From Caryophanales bacterium (GTDB taxonomy: Bacteria; Bacillota; Bacilli; Exiguobacteriales; Exiguobacteriaceae): a DNA stretch of 64,000 nucleotides. The DNA lies in contig CABIYO010000007.1 in the NCBI GenBank assembly GCA_902362975.1, positions 1 to 64,000 on the forward strand, given 5' to 3'. Below are positions 39,793 to 48,034 of the stretch, one piece after another. Numbering within the stretch: position 1 is the first letter of the stretch; each line of letters begins with the position of its first letter. The notes below the pieces were generated by a model. It had not been told where the DNA came from. It did not search any database and worked only from the letters and a program-made list of their open reading frames with translations. The position numbers and the translations under genes are program-made.

Positions 39793-40689
39793 TCAATCAA
39801 CATCTCGACCGCGTGACGCCTTCAAAATTTCGAACCATTCTTCACGAGTGAGGTCGATTTGAAGGGCGTCGACTCCCGTCTGAACGCGCTCGATTTTTCC
39901 GGATCCGATAATCGGCATAATGTTCGCAGGGTGTTTGACGAGCCATGCATACACAATCGAGTCAATTCCGCTTGCATTGTGACGTACACGAATTTCCTCG
40001 AGTTTTTCACGAAGGGGTGCATACTGTTCATCTTTGAAGAGTTGACCACCGGCTAGTGGACTCCAAGCCATAAGTGGCATTCGTTTTTCGTGACACAAAT
40101 CGACCGATCCATCCTCAAAATGTTTCAATTGCATCGGAGAGAGTTCGAGTTGATTCGTCACAAGTTGGAATGGAAGGCGAGATTGAAGCAAGTTCTGTGT
40201 AGCCGGAACATGGTTGGATACACCGAACTCACGTACTTTACCACTATCACGCAAGGTGATGAAGGCTTCGGCCACTTCATCCGGATTCATCAGCGGATCT
40301 GGACGGTGGATGAGTAATGTATCAATGTGGTCAATGGCCAATTCTTTTAACGAACGCTCTGCTTGCGCGATGATATGCTCTTTTGTCGTATCGTAATAGT
40401 TGAGTGTTTGACCTGGGTTGAACGACCCCGTCAATTTAATTCCTGTCTTTGTGACGATCTCCATTTGCTCTCGGAGTTCAGGCTTTAACTTCAAGGCTTC
40501 TCCAAATAAACCTTCACATGTGTAACCCCCATAAATGTCTGCATGGTCGAATGTCGTGATGCCAAGCTCGAGACATTGTTCGATAAACGTGAGGCGTTCC
40601 TGTGGGGTCATGTCCCAATCAGCGAGTCGCCACATCCCATGGACGATGCGTGAGAATGATAATTCTTCTGTCAAAGCGATACGTCGCAT
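39793..40689 (-). CDS. Aldo/keto reductase
   Basis: A 298-residue TIM-barrel NADPH-dependent carbonyl reductase of the YdhF/AKR11-like group. Catalytic residues appear in order: Asp in FDHADIYGGY (Asp48, Tyr53), Lys in IVTKTGIK (about 80), His in LLIHRPDPL (about 128). The cofactor end is PIIGSGKIERVQTGVDAL. ATG 40689 follows AAGGAGGAG. Single gene; physiological substrate unknown. Confidence 0.9.
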   Translation of the reverse strand: MRRIALTEELSFSRIVHGMWRLADWDMTPQERLTFIEQCLELGITTFDHADIYGGYTCEGLFGEALKLKPELREQMEIVTKTGIKLTGSFNPGQTLNYYDTTKEHIIAQAERSLKELAIDHIDTLLIHRPDPLMNPDEVAEAFITLRDSGKVREFGVSNHVPATQNLLQSRLPFQLVTNQLELSPMQLKHFEDGSVDLCHEKRMPLMAWSPLAGGQLFKDEQYAPLREKLEEIRVRHNASGIDSIVYAWLVKHPANIMPIIGSGKIERVQTGVDALQIDLTREEWFEILKASRGRDVD

Positions 40690-40837
40690 AATAACTCCTC
40701 CTTGGTTGTCAGTCGTTCTTCATTATACGTCTTACGAGAATGGACGTCACTTGTCTCCTACTCAAGCAATTTTGGCATCAAATGAGCTTGTATGCGCTAT
40801 GATGAGAGGGAAGAGAAATAGGAAAGAGGCGTGACAG

Positions 40838-41449
40838 ATGAGTGACTATGAACAATATGCGGACGTCACCTTCGAACAGGTGGGTGACTCGTTTCAGGTA
40901 GCCTCGATGCACCCAGATCTTCGTTTACATGGGATCGGACGAAGTGCAGCCGTGTTTCGTTTAAAGGAGAAGGATCGTGTCATTAAAGTGTTCTTTCCAG
41001 GTTATGAACAAATCGCAACCGAAGAGGCAGCGATCTATGAAAAACTTAAGGGACTCCCTTACTTTCCGAAGTGCTATGAGTCCGGTTCGTCACATTTAGT
41101 GTTGGATTACATCGAAGGAAAGACGCTATTTGAGTGTCTGACGGAAGGTGTCTGGATTGACCCTTCTTACATCGAGGCAGTGGATGAAGCGCTTCGACAG
41201 GCACGTTTATTAGGACTGACACCATCGGATGTCCACTTGCGTAATATCATTTTGACGCCAAACGGACAGATATTCTTGATTGATTTGGCACGCTTTAGAC
41301 AAGGGCAACAAATCGATCATCAGTGGGAAGACTTGAAACGAATGTATCGATTGTATCGCTATCGTTTCATACCGAAACAATATGACGAGACATTACTGAA
41401 TCGAATCGCTTACTTGTATCGCAAGTTCGTGAACGATCCGGATTCTTGA
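40838..41449 (+). CDS. Protein-kinase-like protein
   Basis: A 203-residue kinase-fold protein. It has VIKVFF with the ATP-binding Lys (about 50), an alpha-C Glu in EEAAIYEKL, the hinge LVLDYIEGKTL, a catalytic-loop variant LTPSDVHLRNIIL (Asp about 130, Asn about 134) and metal-binding IDLARF in place of DFG. This resembles Bacillus YrzF-like small kinases rather than typical Hanks kinases. ATG 40838 follows GAAAGAGGC. Substrate unknown, perhaps a small molecule. Confidence 0.78.
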   Translation: MSDYEQYADVTFEQVGDSFQVASMHPDLRLHGIGRSAAVFRLKEKDRVIKVFFPGYEQIATEEAAIYEKLKGLPYFPKCYESGSSHLVLDYIEGKTLFECLTEGVWIDPSYIEAVDEALRQARLLGLTPSDVHLRNIILTPNGQIFLIDLARFRQGQQIDHQWEDLKRMYRLYRYRFIPKQYDETLLNRIAYLYRKFVNDPDS

Positions 41450-41470
41450 GCCGGGTCGTTTTTTTTTTGC
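41432..41470 (+). terminator. Terminator after the kinase-like gene
   Basis: Stem AACGATCCGG/CCGGGTCGTT followed by eight T; the stop codon lies in the loop. Confidence 0.88.
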
Positions 41471-41530
41471 CGATTAGGGAACAGGAGTAACGTGTCCGAA
41501 ATTGCAGAAGAGACGAAAGGGGAATGATGT

Positions 41531-41860
41531 ATGGCTCACCGGATCTATGCGAACGAACTCGAAATGCTCCACGAATGTGTGGAAACGTGCAACTATTGTC
41601 TGGAATCCTGTTTAGAAGAAAAAGATGTACAGATGATGGTCGATTGTATCCGACTGGATCGGGAATGTGCCGCTGCCTGTGCGTTTCTTGCGGAAGCGAT
41701 GACGCGTGATTCGGCATTCGTTCCTGAACTCGTGCGAGCGTGTGCAGTCATCTGTAAAGCATGCGCACAGGAGTGTGGGAAGCATAAGCACGCACATTGC
41801 CAAGAATGCGCAAGAGTTTGTACAGAATGCGCCTCGATGTGTGACCGCTTGGCCGCATGA
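41531..41860 (+). CDS. Four-helix-bundle copper-binding protein (DUF326/Csp-like)
   Basis: A 109-residue Cys-rich cytosolic protein. Cysteines recur along helices as C-x3-C-x2-C-x3-C: ECVETCNYCLESC, DCIRLDRECAAAC, ACAVICKACAQECG and HCQECARVCTECASMC, as in copper storage proteins (Csp) that load Cu(I) inside a four-helix bundle. ATG 41531 follows AAAGGGGAATG. It would buffer copper. No copper-responsive operator or exporter is adjacent. Confidence 0.9.
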   Translation: MAHRIYANELEMLHECVETCNYCLESCLEEKDVQMMVDCIRLDRECAAACAFLAEAMTRDSAFVPELVRACAVICKACAQECGKHKHAHCQECARVCTECASMCDRLAA

Positions 41861-41865
41861 GTTGA

Positions 41866-41896
41866 GTGACCGGTTGATGGGACCGGTCACTTTTTT
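41866..41896 (+). terminator. Terminator after the copper-binding protein gene
   Basis: Stem GTGACCGG/CCGGTCAC followed by six T. Confidence 0.9.
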
Positions 41897-41953
41897 CGTG
41901 TCTTTTGAAAAGGGGATTCGTATAATGAAAAAAAACGAAAAGGCGGTATGGGG

Positions 41954-42466
41954 ATGATTCGCAATTGTCGACGAGATGATCTTCAAATGATTTTACATAT
42001 TTACAATGATGCGATTGTAAACAGTACGGCCGTCTATCACTATCAACCGGTGACGCTCGAGAATCGAGTAGCATGGTATGAGGAGAAGAAAGAGCAAGAT
42101 TGTCCAATCATCGTATGGGTCGAGGATGACGTCGTCATGGGGTTTGCGACGTTCGGTCCGTTCCGTCCGTGGCCAGCGTACCATTATACGGTTGAACATT
42201 CTGTATACGTGCATCCCGGTTACCGCGGGAAAGGGATTGGCAACAAACTGTTAAAAGAAATCATCCGTATCGCCGAATTGAGAGGAATGAAAACGGTGAT
42301 TGGTGGAATTGACGCATCGAACGTGACGAGTATCCGTGCGCATGAAAAACTTGGATTCGTTCATTCTGGTACGATTCGAAATGCCGGATATAAGTTCGGC
42401 AAATGGCTCGATTTATCGTTTTATCAACTTGATTTAGAAGGTCCTGCATCGCCTACCGAAGGGTGA
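41954..42466 (+). CDS. GNAT acetyltransferase, phosphinothricin-acetyltransferase-like
   Basis: A 170-residue GNAT of the Pat/YwnH group: IRNCRRDDLQMILHIYNDAI, STAVYHYQPVT, GFATFGPFRPWPAYHYTVEHSVYVHPGYRGKGIG (acetyl-CoA loop about 90-98), and ASNVTSIRAHEKLGFVHSGT. Family members acetylate phosphinothricin, methionine sulfoximine or related amino acids. ATG 41954 is preferred to ATG 41948 because of spacing from AAGGCGG. Single gene. Confidence 0.87.
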   Translation: MIRNCRRDDLQMILHIYNDAIVNSTAVYHYQPVTLENRVAWYEEKKEQDCPIIVWVEDDVVMGFATFGPFRPWPAYHYTVEHSVYVHPGYRGKGIGNKLLKEIIRIAELRGMKTVIGGIDASNVTSIRAHEKLGFVHSGTIRNAGYKFGKWLDLSFYQLDLEGPASPTEG

Positions 42467-42532
42467 ACGGTCTAGAAAGATGGAGCCACCATACGATATA
42501 CTGGAACAAGTGAATCGAATGGAGGAAATGGA

Positions 42533-42871
42533 ATGACTGAGTACCCGAATTGTCCTAAATGCCAATCATCTTATGTGTACGAGGATGGTCCGTTGCTTGT
42601 ATGCCCAGAATGTGCCTATGAATGGTCACCGAGTGAGGCGGCAGAAGCAGAAGCAGCGTCCCAAATCAAAGATGCGAACGGAAACCCGCTTCAAGACGGA
42701 GACACTGTCACCGTGATCAAGGATTTGAAAGTGAAAGGGACCTCGCTTGTCGTCAAACAAGGGACGAAAGTGAAGGGGATTCGACTCGTGGAAGGTGACC
42801 ATGACATCGACTGTAAAATCGAGGGACTTGGCGCGATGAACCTGAAGTCGGAGTTCGTGAAGAAAATCTAA
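42533..42871 (+). CDS. PhnA-type zinc-ribbon protein
   Basis: A 112-residue YjdM/PhnA protein. An N-terminal zinc ribbon with C-x2-C (CPKC at about 7-10 and CPEC at 24-27) precedes the PhnA domain (about 45-112) with [24 protein letters not shown] and [14 protein letters not shown]. The historic link to phosphonate metabolism is weak and its role is unknown. ATG follows GGAGGAAATGG. Ends at a bidirectional terminator. Confidence 0.9.
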   Translation: MTEYPNCPKCQSSYVYEDGPLLVCPECAYEWSPSEAAEAEAASQIKDANGNPLQDGDTVTVIKDLKVKGTSLVVKQGTKVKGIRLVEGDHDIDCKIEGLGAMNLKSEFVKKI

Positions 42872-42905
42872 AAAAGTGTTTCGGCGAGTTGCCGAAACAC
42901 TTTTT
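42872..42905. terminator. Bidirectional terminator between phnA-like and aldehyde dehydrogenase genes
   Basis: A 13-bp stem AAAGTGTTTCGGC/GCCGAAACACTTT with T5 on one side and A/T run on the other; serves both convergent genes. Confidence 0.9.
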
Positions 42906-42908
42906 GTA

Positions 42909-44366
42909 TTACGAGAAGAACGGCTTGTACTCGCGACGTTCATGCATGATGGACACCCATTGAAGCGTCGTGAACTCTTCGAGTACCCATTCGCCGTTGA
43001 AGCGTCCGAGACCAGAGTTTTTCTCGCCTCCGAACGGCATGTGCGGTTCATCGTTGACCGACTGATCGTTAACGTGAATCATGCCAGTTTCGACTTTTCG
43101 TGCGAAATTGGTCGCTCGGTAGACCGAACCGTGGACGGCACCACTCAATCCGTATGGCAATTCATTCGAGAGACGGAGCGCCTCTTCGTCATCTTTAAAC
43201 GAAAGGATGACCGCGACCGGACCGAAGATTTCGTTTTTCGCGAGCGGCATGTCATTCGTGACGCCACTGAGGACGGTCGGTTCGAGGACATTGCCGTCCG
43301 CTGTCCCGCCAGTATGAACGGTCGCACCGGCATCGACGGTTTTCTCGATTTGCTCTAAAATACGATCGATTTGATTGTGGTCGATGAGCGGACCGACTTG
43401 CGTGTCTTTTTCGTTCGGGTCCCCAGCTCTCAACTGTCGAACGCGTTCGACGTAACGTTCTACGAACTCGTCATGAATCGATTCGGCGACGAGGATTCGG
43501 TTCGTTGACATACAGATTTGTCCTTGGTGAAAGAACTTGCTGTAGACGGCTGATTCGACGGCACGGTCGAGGTCGGCATCATCGAGCACGACGAATACGT
43601 TATTTCCCCCGAGTTCAAGTGCTGTTTTCTTCAACAAACGACCTGCCTTTTCTGCAATCCCTTGACCAACCTCAGTCGAACCTGTGAACGAGATGAGACG
43701 TGGGATTGGATGTTCGACAATCGCGTCCCCGATTTCAGACCCTCGTCCGACGACAACGTTGAGCACACCTTTTGGAAGACCTGCTTCTTCAAAGAGGGAT
43801 GCGAATAGGAGTCCACCCGTGACCGGTGTCGCAGTGGCCGGTTTGACGACGACCGTATTGCCCGTCGCGAGAGCTGTCACGATTGAACGGACAGCCAAGT
43901 GGAATGGGAAGTTCCATGGGCTGATGATGCCGATGACCCCAAGTGGTTTGCGATATACCCGGTTCTCTTTATTCGGCACAATCGATGGTTTGATTAGCCC
44001 GTCCATACGGAAAGGGAACGTCGCGGCTTCTTTGATGATGGCCATTGATGCGGCGAACTCACTCTCCGCTTTGATGCGTGTACTACCAGACTCTTTCACG
44101 AGCCAGTCGACGATAAAGTCTTTGTTGTCCATCGTCAGCTGAGCAAACTTCTCAATCAATTCGCGGCGTGCTTGTGGAAGCATGTCGGCCCAGTCCGTCT
44201 GAGACGCTTTTGCTGCTTCATAAGCACGATTTAAGTCCTCTTCATCCGCTGATTGAATCGAGAACAGTGTTTCGTTCGAGAATGGATTAACGTTGTCGAT
44301 CGACTTCTCGCTTGAGCCATTTACCCACTCACCATTGATGTACATGTTCGTAAAATCTGTATGCAT
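42909..44366 (-). CDS. Aldehyde dehydrogenase, aromatic-aldehyde type
   Basis: A 485-residue NAD(P)-dependent aldehyde dehydrogenase. Motifs in order: SPWNFPFHLAVRS with the active Asn (about 145-157), FTGSTEVGQ, ELGGNN (general base Glu about 252), GQICMSTN (nucleophile Cys about 287) and EIFGPV. Overall resemblance is to Bacillus vanillin/benzaldehyde dehydrogenase YfmT. ATG 44366 follows AAGGAGTGTT. Divergent from a PadR-type regulator gene 168 bases away, which may control it, as PadR regulators often respond to phenolic compounds. Confidence 0.92.
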   Translation of the reverse strand: MHTDFTNMYINGEWVNGSSEKSIDNVNPFSNETLFSIQSADEEDLNRAYEAAKASQTDWADMLPQARRELIEKFAQLTMDNKDFIVDWLVKESGSTRIKAESEFAASMAIIKEAATFPFRMDGLIKPSIVPNKENRVYRKPLGVIGIISPWNFPFHLAVRSIVTALATGNTVVVKPATATPVTGGLLFASLFEEAGLPKGVLNVVVGRGSEIGDAIVEHPIPRLISFTGSTEVGQGIAEKAGRLLKKTALELGGNNVFVVLDDADLDRAVESAVYSKFFHQGQICMSTNRILVAESIHDEFVERYVERVRQLRAGDPNEKDTQVGPLIDHNQIDRILEQIEKTVDAGATVHTGGTADGNVLEPTVLSGVTNDMPLAKNEIFGPVAVILSFKDDEEALRLSNELPYGLSGAVHGSVYRATNFARKVETGMIHVNDQSVNDEPHMPFGGEKNSGLGRFNGEWVLEEFTTLQWVSIMHERREYKPFFS

Positions 44367-44406
44367 ATGTGAACACTCCTTTATTTTTTCTTCACATTAG
44401 GAAGTA

Positions 44407-44516
44407 TTCACTTGTTTTAGAAAAATAAACATCTAAAAGTGTAACTAACTTGTTTTGCAAAGTAGTTGTAAATGGGATTGGTTTCCATTACTATTATGTA
44501 TAACAAGATAGTTTGT
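44407..44516. promoter_or_regulatory. Divergent control region with repeated CTTGTTWT motifs
   Basis: Between the aldehyde dehydrogenase and padR genes, CACTTGTTTT (44409), AACTAACTTGTTTT (44443) and, on the minus strand, AACTATCTTGTTAT (about 44516-44503) share CTTGTTWT. An AACTA...TAGTT inverted repeat spans 44443-44467. Candidate sites for the PadR protein. Confidence 0.45.
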
Positions 44517-44534
44517 TGAAAGTGAGGTTACCCC

Positions 44535-44861
44535 ATGGCGATGAGTCAAATGTTAAAAGGTCTGCTTGAAGGGTGTCTATTAGCCATTATTGGTAAGGGT
44601 GAGACATATGGATATGAAATGTCTGAGAAATTACAGGATTATGGCTTCACGATGGTAAGTGAGGGAAGTATATATCCGGTGTTATTGCGTATGAAAAAAG
44701 ACGGATGGGTCGAAACGATTCAAAAGACTTTGCCGTCAGGAGGACCAAAGCGGAAATACTATATTTTAACGGCAGCGGGTCGACAAGAGTTACTCGCTTT
44801 TAAACAGCGATGGGCTGAAGTATCGAATGGTGTGAACCGTGTACTCGAGGAGGATGAATAA
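44535..44861 (+). CDS. PadR-family transcriptional regulator
   Basis: A 108-residue PadR regulator. The winged helix is at about 10-75: LLEGCLLAIIGKGETYGYEMSEKL, SEGSIYPVLLRMKKDGWVE, and GGPKRKYYILTAAGRQELLAF. ATG 44535 follows AGTGAGGTTA (ATG 44541 also possible). It is followed two bases later by a HAAS-domain gene, the usual PadR-HAAS pair controlling membrane or secretion genes. It could also regulate the divergent aldehyde dehydrogenase gene. Confidence 0.88.
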   Translation: MAMSQMLKGLLEGCLLAIIGKGETYGYEMSEKLQDYGFTMVSEGSIYPVLLRMKKDGWVETIQKTLPSGGPKRKYYILTAAGRQELLAFKQRWAEVSNGVNRVLEEDE

Positions 44862-44863
44862 GC

Positions 44864-45127
44864 ATGGAACTTTCAAAGAAAAGTCGTGATTTTTTAGATG
44901 ATTTGTCGGTATATCTGATATCAAGCGGGAAATCTGAGACTGAGGTGAAAGATATTGTCTCTGAATTAGAGGATCATTTGCTAGAAGCGGAGCAAGCAGG
45001 GAAGGATGTAGACGATGTCATTGGTCAAAGTCCGAAATCCTATATGCAATATATTGGTCGCGATATTGATTGGGGTACTCGTGATATTGATTCATTATGG
45101 GGCTCAAAAATCAAACCAGTCATCTAA
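44864..45127 (+). CDS. Short HAAS-domain protein without membrane part
   Basis: An 87-residue protein consisting of a HAAS signalling domain (KKSRDFLDDLSVYLISSGKSE, ELEDHLLEAEQAGKDVDDVIGQSPKSYM). Family members usually continue into a DUF1129-type membrane domain of 100 or more residues. Here the frame ends after YIGRDIDWGTRDIDSLWGSK and a terminator follows, so it is probably truncated, or a minimal partner for PadR. The ATG follows GAGGAGGATG inside the padR end. Confidence 0.75.
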   Translation: MELSKKSRDFLDDLSVYLISSGKSETEVKDIVSELEDHLLEAEQAGKDVDDVIGQSPKSYMQYIGRDIDWGTRDIDSLWGSKIKPVI

Positions 45128-45139
45128 TGGACATTGAGA

Positions 45140-45166
45140 GGGGGATACGTCATATCTCCCTTTTTT
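45140..45166 (+). terminator. Terminator of the padR-HAAS operon
   Basis: Stem GGGGGATA/TATCTCCC with one G-T pair, followed by six T. Confidence 0.82.
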
Positions 45167-45222
45167 GATGTTCGTTTCTACTTCCTGTACAGTTAAGACG
45201 AAGAGAGGGGTTAGAAAGAAAT

Positions 45223-45900
45223 ATGAAACGTTATGAAGCGATTTTATTTGATATTGATGACACATTACTAGATTTTAAACAAAGTGAACATGTCGCCTTG
45301 GAGCAGTTACTTGCATCCTACAACGTCCGGATGACGGATGAGGTGAAGTTGCGCTATGTCGACATCAACACGGGCCTGTGGCGTGCATTTGAGCGCGGCG
45401 AAGTGGACCGGGAAGAAGTGCTCGTCGGTCGTCACACGAAACTGTTCGATTCGCTCGGTCTCACGGTCGATGGACCATATGTCGAACAGCAATATCGAGA
45501 CTACTTACATGCAGGCGTACACATGGTCGATGGTGCTTTAGAGGTCGTGCAAAAGCTGAGCAACGATTATCCGCTCTATATCGTCACAAACGGTGTGACG
45601 GAGACGCAATTCAAACGGTTAGAGTCATCTGGACTATTGCCGTACTTCCAAGATGTCTTCGTATCGGATGCGACCGGCTCGCAAAAACCGATGAAACCGT
45701 TCTTTGACTACGTCTTCGACCGAATCCCGAATGTAGAGCCAGAGAGGGGCTTAATCATCGGCGACTCAGTCACGGCAGACATCGCCGGTGGGCAGATGTA
45801 TGGTTTGGATACGTGTTGGTTCAATCCGAACGAAGTAGCCGCGACAATCGAGTCAACGTATGAGATTCGACATTTACATGAGTTGAAATCGCTCCTCTAA
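45223..45900 (+). CDS. HAD-family hydrolase, YfnB/YjjG-like
   Basis: A 225-residue HAD phosphatase. Motif I FDIDDTLLDF (Asp10, Asp12), motif II IVTNGVTE (about 118-125), Lys of motif III in GSQKPMKPFF (about 150) and motif IV IGDSVTADIAGG (about 181-192) are all present. The DIDDTLLDF form and cap suggest the noncanonical pyrimidine nucleotidase group. ATG follows AGAGGGGTTAG. Its end nearly touches the convergent NUDIX gene. Confidence 0.88.
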   Translation: MKRYEAILFDIDDTLLDFKQSEHVALEQLLASYNVRMTDEVKLRYVDINTGLWRAFERGEVDREEVLVGRHTKLFDSLGLTVDGPYVEQQYRDYLHAGVHMVDGALEVVQKLSNDYPLYIVTNGVTETQFKRLESSGLLPYFQDVFVSDATGSQKPMKPFFDYVFDRIPNVEPERGLIIGDSVTADIAGGQMYGLDTCWFNPNEVAATIESTYEIRHLHELKSLL

Positions 45901-45902
45901 GT

Positions 45903-46352
45903 TCAAGCCGGATTGAGTGAATGAGCTGGCAAGCGATTTGGTAGTTGAGCAAGTACTTCCGGATAGAGTGTGACGTCTTGAAGACGGTCAAGCTTTTGCC
46001 AACGATAGATGAGGTGGTCTCCTTCAGGACCGTAAAAATCTCCGTCTTGGAGCGATAGATCACCATTTACATAAAAGTATAGTCCAATCTCATGAAACGG
46101 TTGGTCATTATAGGTAAACAAGTTCTCGTGTACGAAGGCGAACGAGGTATCGGTCACACGCATGTTCAATTCTTCATGTAACTCGCGTGCGAGAGCCGTG
46201 GCAGCCTCTTCACCGAGCGTGACGCGACCACCGGGTAATGCCCAAAAGTCATCCCGGACGTTTCGGTGAATCAATACGTGATCGTCTTTCACAAAAATAC
46301 CGGCAACGCGGTAATTGAAGACACCGTGTTCAGTAGGAAATACGAGATCCAT
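45903..46352 (-). CDS. NUDIX hydrolase
   Basis: A 149-residue NUDIX protein with a complete NUDIX box GGRVTLGEEAATALARELHEELNM (about 42-65; GX5EX7REUXEEXGU with Asn instead of the final Gly). Substrates of this class are nucleoside or nucleotide-sugar diphosphates. ATG 46352 lies two bases from a weak site GGAAGTGATATAG. Convergent with the HAD gene with two bases between stops. Confidence 0.87.
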   Translation of the reverse strand: MDLVFPTEHGVFNYRVAGIFVKDDHVLIHRNVRDDFWALPGGRVTLGEEAATALARELHEELNMRVTDTSFAFVHENLFTYNDQPFHEIGLYFYVNGDLSLQDGDFYGPEGDHLIYRWQKLDRLQDVTLYPEVLAQLPNRLPAHSLNPA

Positions 46353-46407
46353 CTATATCACTTCCAATCATTGTAATCTGTTCTAGTATACCTGAAGGAG
46401 GGGGAAT

Positions 46408-47010
46408 ATGTTTCCACCACATACACACTATCGAGATGAAGATTTCCGTGACGTGACACTCCGTGACGAAGAACTGTCACACATCACGTTCGAGAACTGT
46501 CGCTTCACATACGTCGATGCGACGGAAGTACAGACGGAGCGCTGTCAGTTCATCAACTGTGATTTCACGGATTCGAAATGGAATGCATCCCGTCATGTCG
46601 GGAGTTCATTTTTGAACTGTCAGTTTCATGGTGCCAACTTGTTCACGAGTGAGTTTGAACAATGTAAAATGACCGGGTCATCTTTTGAAGAAAGTCAGTT
46701 TGAAGGCGTCCATGTAACGGGAGGGGATTGGTCATTCGTCAACCTTCGTCACGTGTCGCTCAAAAAAATGAATTGGTCCCATGTTCGTTTGGTCGAGGCG
46801 GACCTATATGGAACGGACTTGACCGAGACGGTTTGGCATCAGGCGGACTTGTCACGGGCGACACTTCAACATGCGGTGTGCCGTGGCGCTGACTTCAGAG
46901 GAGCACTTGTCGACGGGGTTGATTTTTCGAACGTGACGTTACAACAAACAAAACTAGACGCCATCCAGGCGATTCAAGTCGCGCGCTCATTGGGGGCGAT
47001 TGTAGAATGA
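46408..47010 (+). CDS. Pentapeptide-repeat protein, Qnr-like length
   Basis: A 200-residue protein made of A/C-x-x-(L/F)-x repeats throughout (for example LSHITFENCRFTYVDATEVQ, GSSFLNCQFHGANLFTSEF, VEADLYGTDLTETVW, ADLSRATLQHAVCRGADFRGA), predicting a right-handed quadrilateral beta helix. Qnr/MfpA proteins of similar length mimic DNA and protect gyrase from quinolones; many others have unknown roles. ATG follows GAAGGAGGGGG. Its stop overlaps the following aminoglycoside-adenylyltransferase-like gene (ATGA). Confidence 0.85.
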   Translation: MFPPHTHYRDEDFRDVTLRDEELSHITFENCRFTYVDATEVQTERCQFINCDFTDSKWNASRHVGSSFLNCQFHGANLFTSEFEQCKMTGSSFEESQFEGVHVTGGDWSFVNLRHVSLKKMNWSHVRLVEADLYGTDLTETVWHQADLSRATLQHAVCRGADFRGALVDGVDFSNVTLQQTKLDAIQAIQVARSLGAIVE

Positions 47011-47831
47011 AACCAGAACAAATCATTGAGCAGTTGACGGCGTTCGCAAAAGAACGTGAACAGATTCGAACGGTCGTCTTGAACGGCTCACTCGCCAATC
47101 CGAATATCCAACCAGATCCGTATCAGGATGTCGACCTCGCCTTTTATGTGGAAGACGTCCGAGCGGTTGCAATCGATCGTTCTTGGATTGACACATTTGG
47201 AGAGGTCTTGATCGTGCAGATACCTGAAACGGATAAGGATCGACATATCACGTTTTTAGTGCAATATGTGGACGGACATCGGATTGATTTGACGATTCGG
47301 AGTGTGGATCAACTTGAAAGCATGCTCGAAGTCGACTCGCTCAGTCAAATTATCTTCGACCGAGACCATCATCCAGTCGTCACGCCTTCTGACCTGTCGT
47401 ATCGCGTGAAACGTCCGTCTGCCGATGAATATGCCGCGTGTTGGAATGAGTTTTGGTGGGTATCGCTCTATGTCGTCAAAGGAATCAAGCGGCATCAAGT
47501 GTTATACGCGCTCGACCACCTCGATATCATGCGGAACATGCTCCGTCAGATGATGAAGTGGAACATCGGATATGCGACGGAATTCTCAGTAAATCTCGGG
47601 AAGTCCGGTGACGGGATACGTGACCATTTGCCAGAAGAGTTATGGGAGATGCTCACGGCAACATACGCTTCAGCTGAGTTGAGTGCCATTGAAGATACAT
47701 ATAATCGATTACAGTCACTCTTCTTCTTTTGCGCGCAACGCGTCGCCGAACAAGGCGATTTCGTGTTCCGAGAAGAAGAAGCAAGACGTGTTCGTACCGC
47801 ATGTGCAATACTTCGACATTCAAACGATTAA
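47007..47831 (+). CDS. Aminoglycoside 6-adenylyltransferase-like protein
   Basis: A 274-residue ANT(6)-type nucleotidyltransferase. The N-terminal domain has VVLNGSLANPN (about 26-36) and DPYQDVDLAFYV (catalytic Asp pair about 40-46), and EVLIVQIPE; the C-terminal domain has WNEFWWVSLYVVKGIKRHQVLYALDHLD and MRQMMKWNIGY. It resembles Bacillus AadK and streptomycin-inactivating enzymes. The GS-x-D-x-D pattern is complete, so transferase activity is plausible; substrate unproven. Translationally coupled to the pentapeptide-repeat gene; terminator at its end. Confidence 0.85.
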   Translation: MKPEQIIEQLTAFAKEREQIRTVVLNGSLANPNIQPDPYQDVDLAFYVEDVRAVAIDRSWIDTFGEVLIVQIPETDKDRHITFLVQYVDGHRIDLTIRSVDQLESMLEVDSLSQIIFDRDHHPVVTPSDLSYRVKRPSADEYAACWNEFWWVSLYVVKGIKRHQVLYALDHLDIMRNMLRQMMKWNIGYATEFSVNLGKSGDGIRDHLPEELWEMLTATYASAELSAIEDTYNRLQSLFFFCAQRVAEQGDFVFREEEARRVRTACAILRHSND

Positions 47832-47848
47832 TGACGGCGAGAGCCGGG

Positions 47849-47880
47849 AAACGCTCCTTATAGAGAAAGGAGCGTTTTTT
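47849..47880 (+). terminator. Terminator overlapping the ribosome binding site of the next gene
   Basis: Stem AAACGCTCCTT/AAGGAGCGTTT (47849-47859 and 47867-47877) followed by T. The 3' arm contains AAAGGAG, the only ribosome binding site for the ATG at 47882. Confidence 0.85.
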
Positions 47881-47881
47881 C

Positions 47882-48034
47882 ATGAATCCATACACGACAT
47901 TTATTGCCCTACTTGTTGGGAGTCTGGTCCTCTTTGTCGGCATTCGTTTAAAGAAATGGCCGATTATTTTGGTTGCGATGCTTCCCCTTGGTCTCGTGGC
48001 ATTCAATATGTTTTTACTCATCACGGGACGATAG
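47882..48034 (+). CDS. 50-residue two-helix membrane protein
   Basis: A 50-residue protein with two hydrophobic segments (about 6-22 and 28-46) around a basic RLKKW turn. ATG 47882 is nine bases from AAAGGAG, which lies in the 3' arm of the preceding terminator stem. Full-length read-through RNA would hide the site, while an RNA starting inside the stem would not. No family recognised. Its end overlaps the 3' end of the convergent K+ channel remnant. Confidence 0.55.
   Translation: MNPYTTFIALLVGSLVLFVGIRLKKWPIILVAMLPLGLVAFNMFLLITGR

Noticed and set aside
42876..43358. 160-codon plus-strand frame over the aldehyde dehydrogenase gene
   Set aside because: Antisense shadow; the minus-strand gene has full catalytic motifs.
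46908..47012. Reading the pentapeptide-repeat and ANT(6)-like genes as one fusion
   Set aside because: They are in different frames with an ATGA overlap, so they are separate coupled genes.
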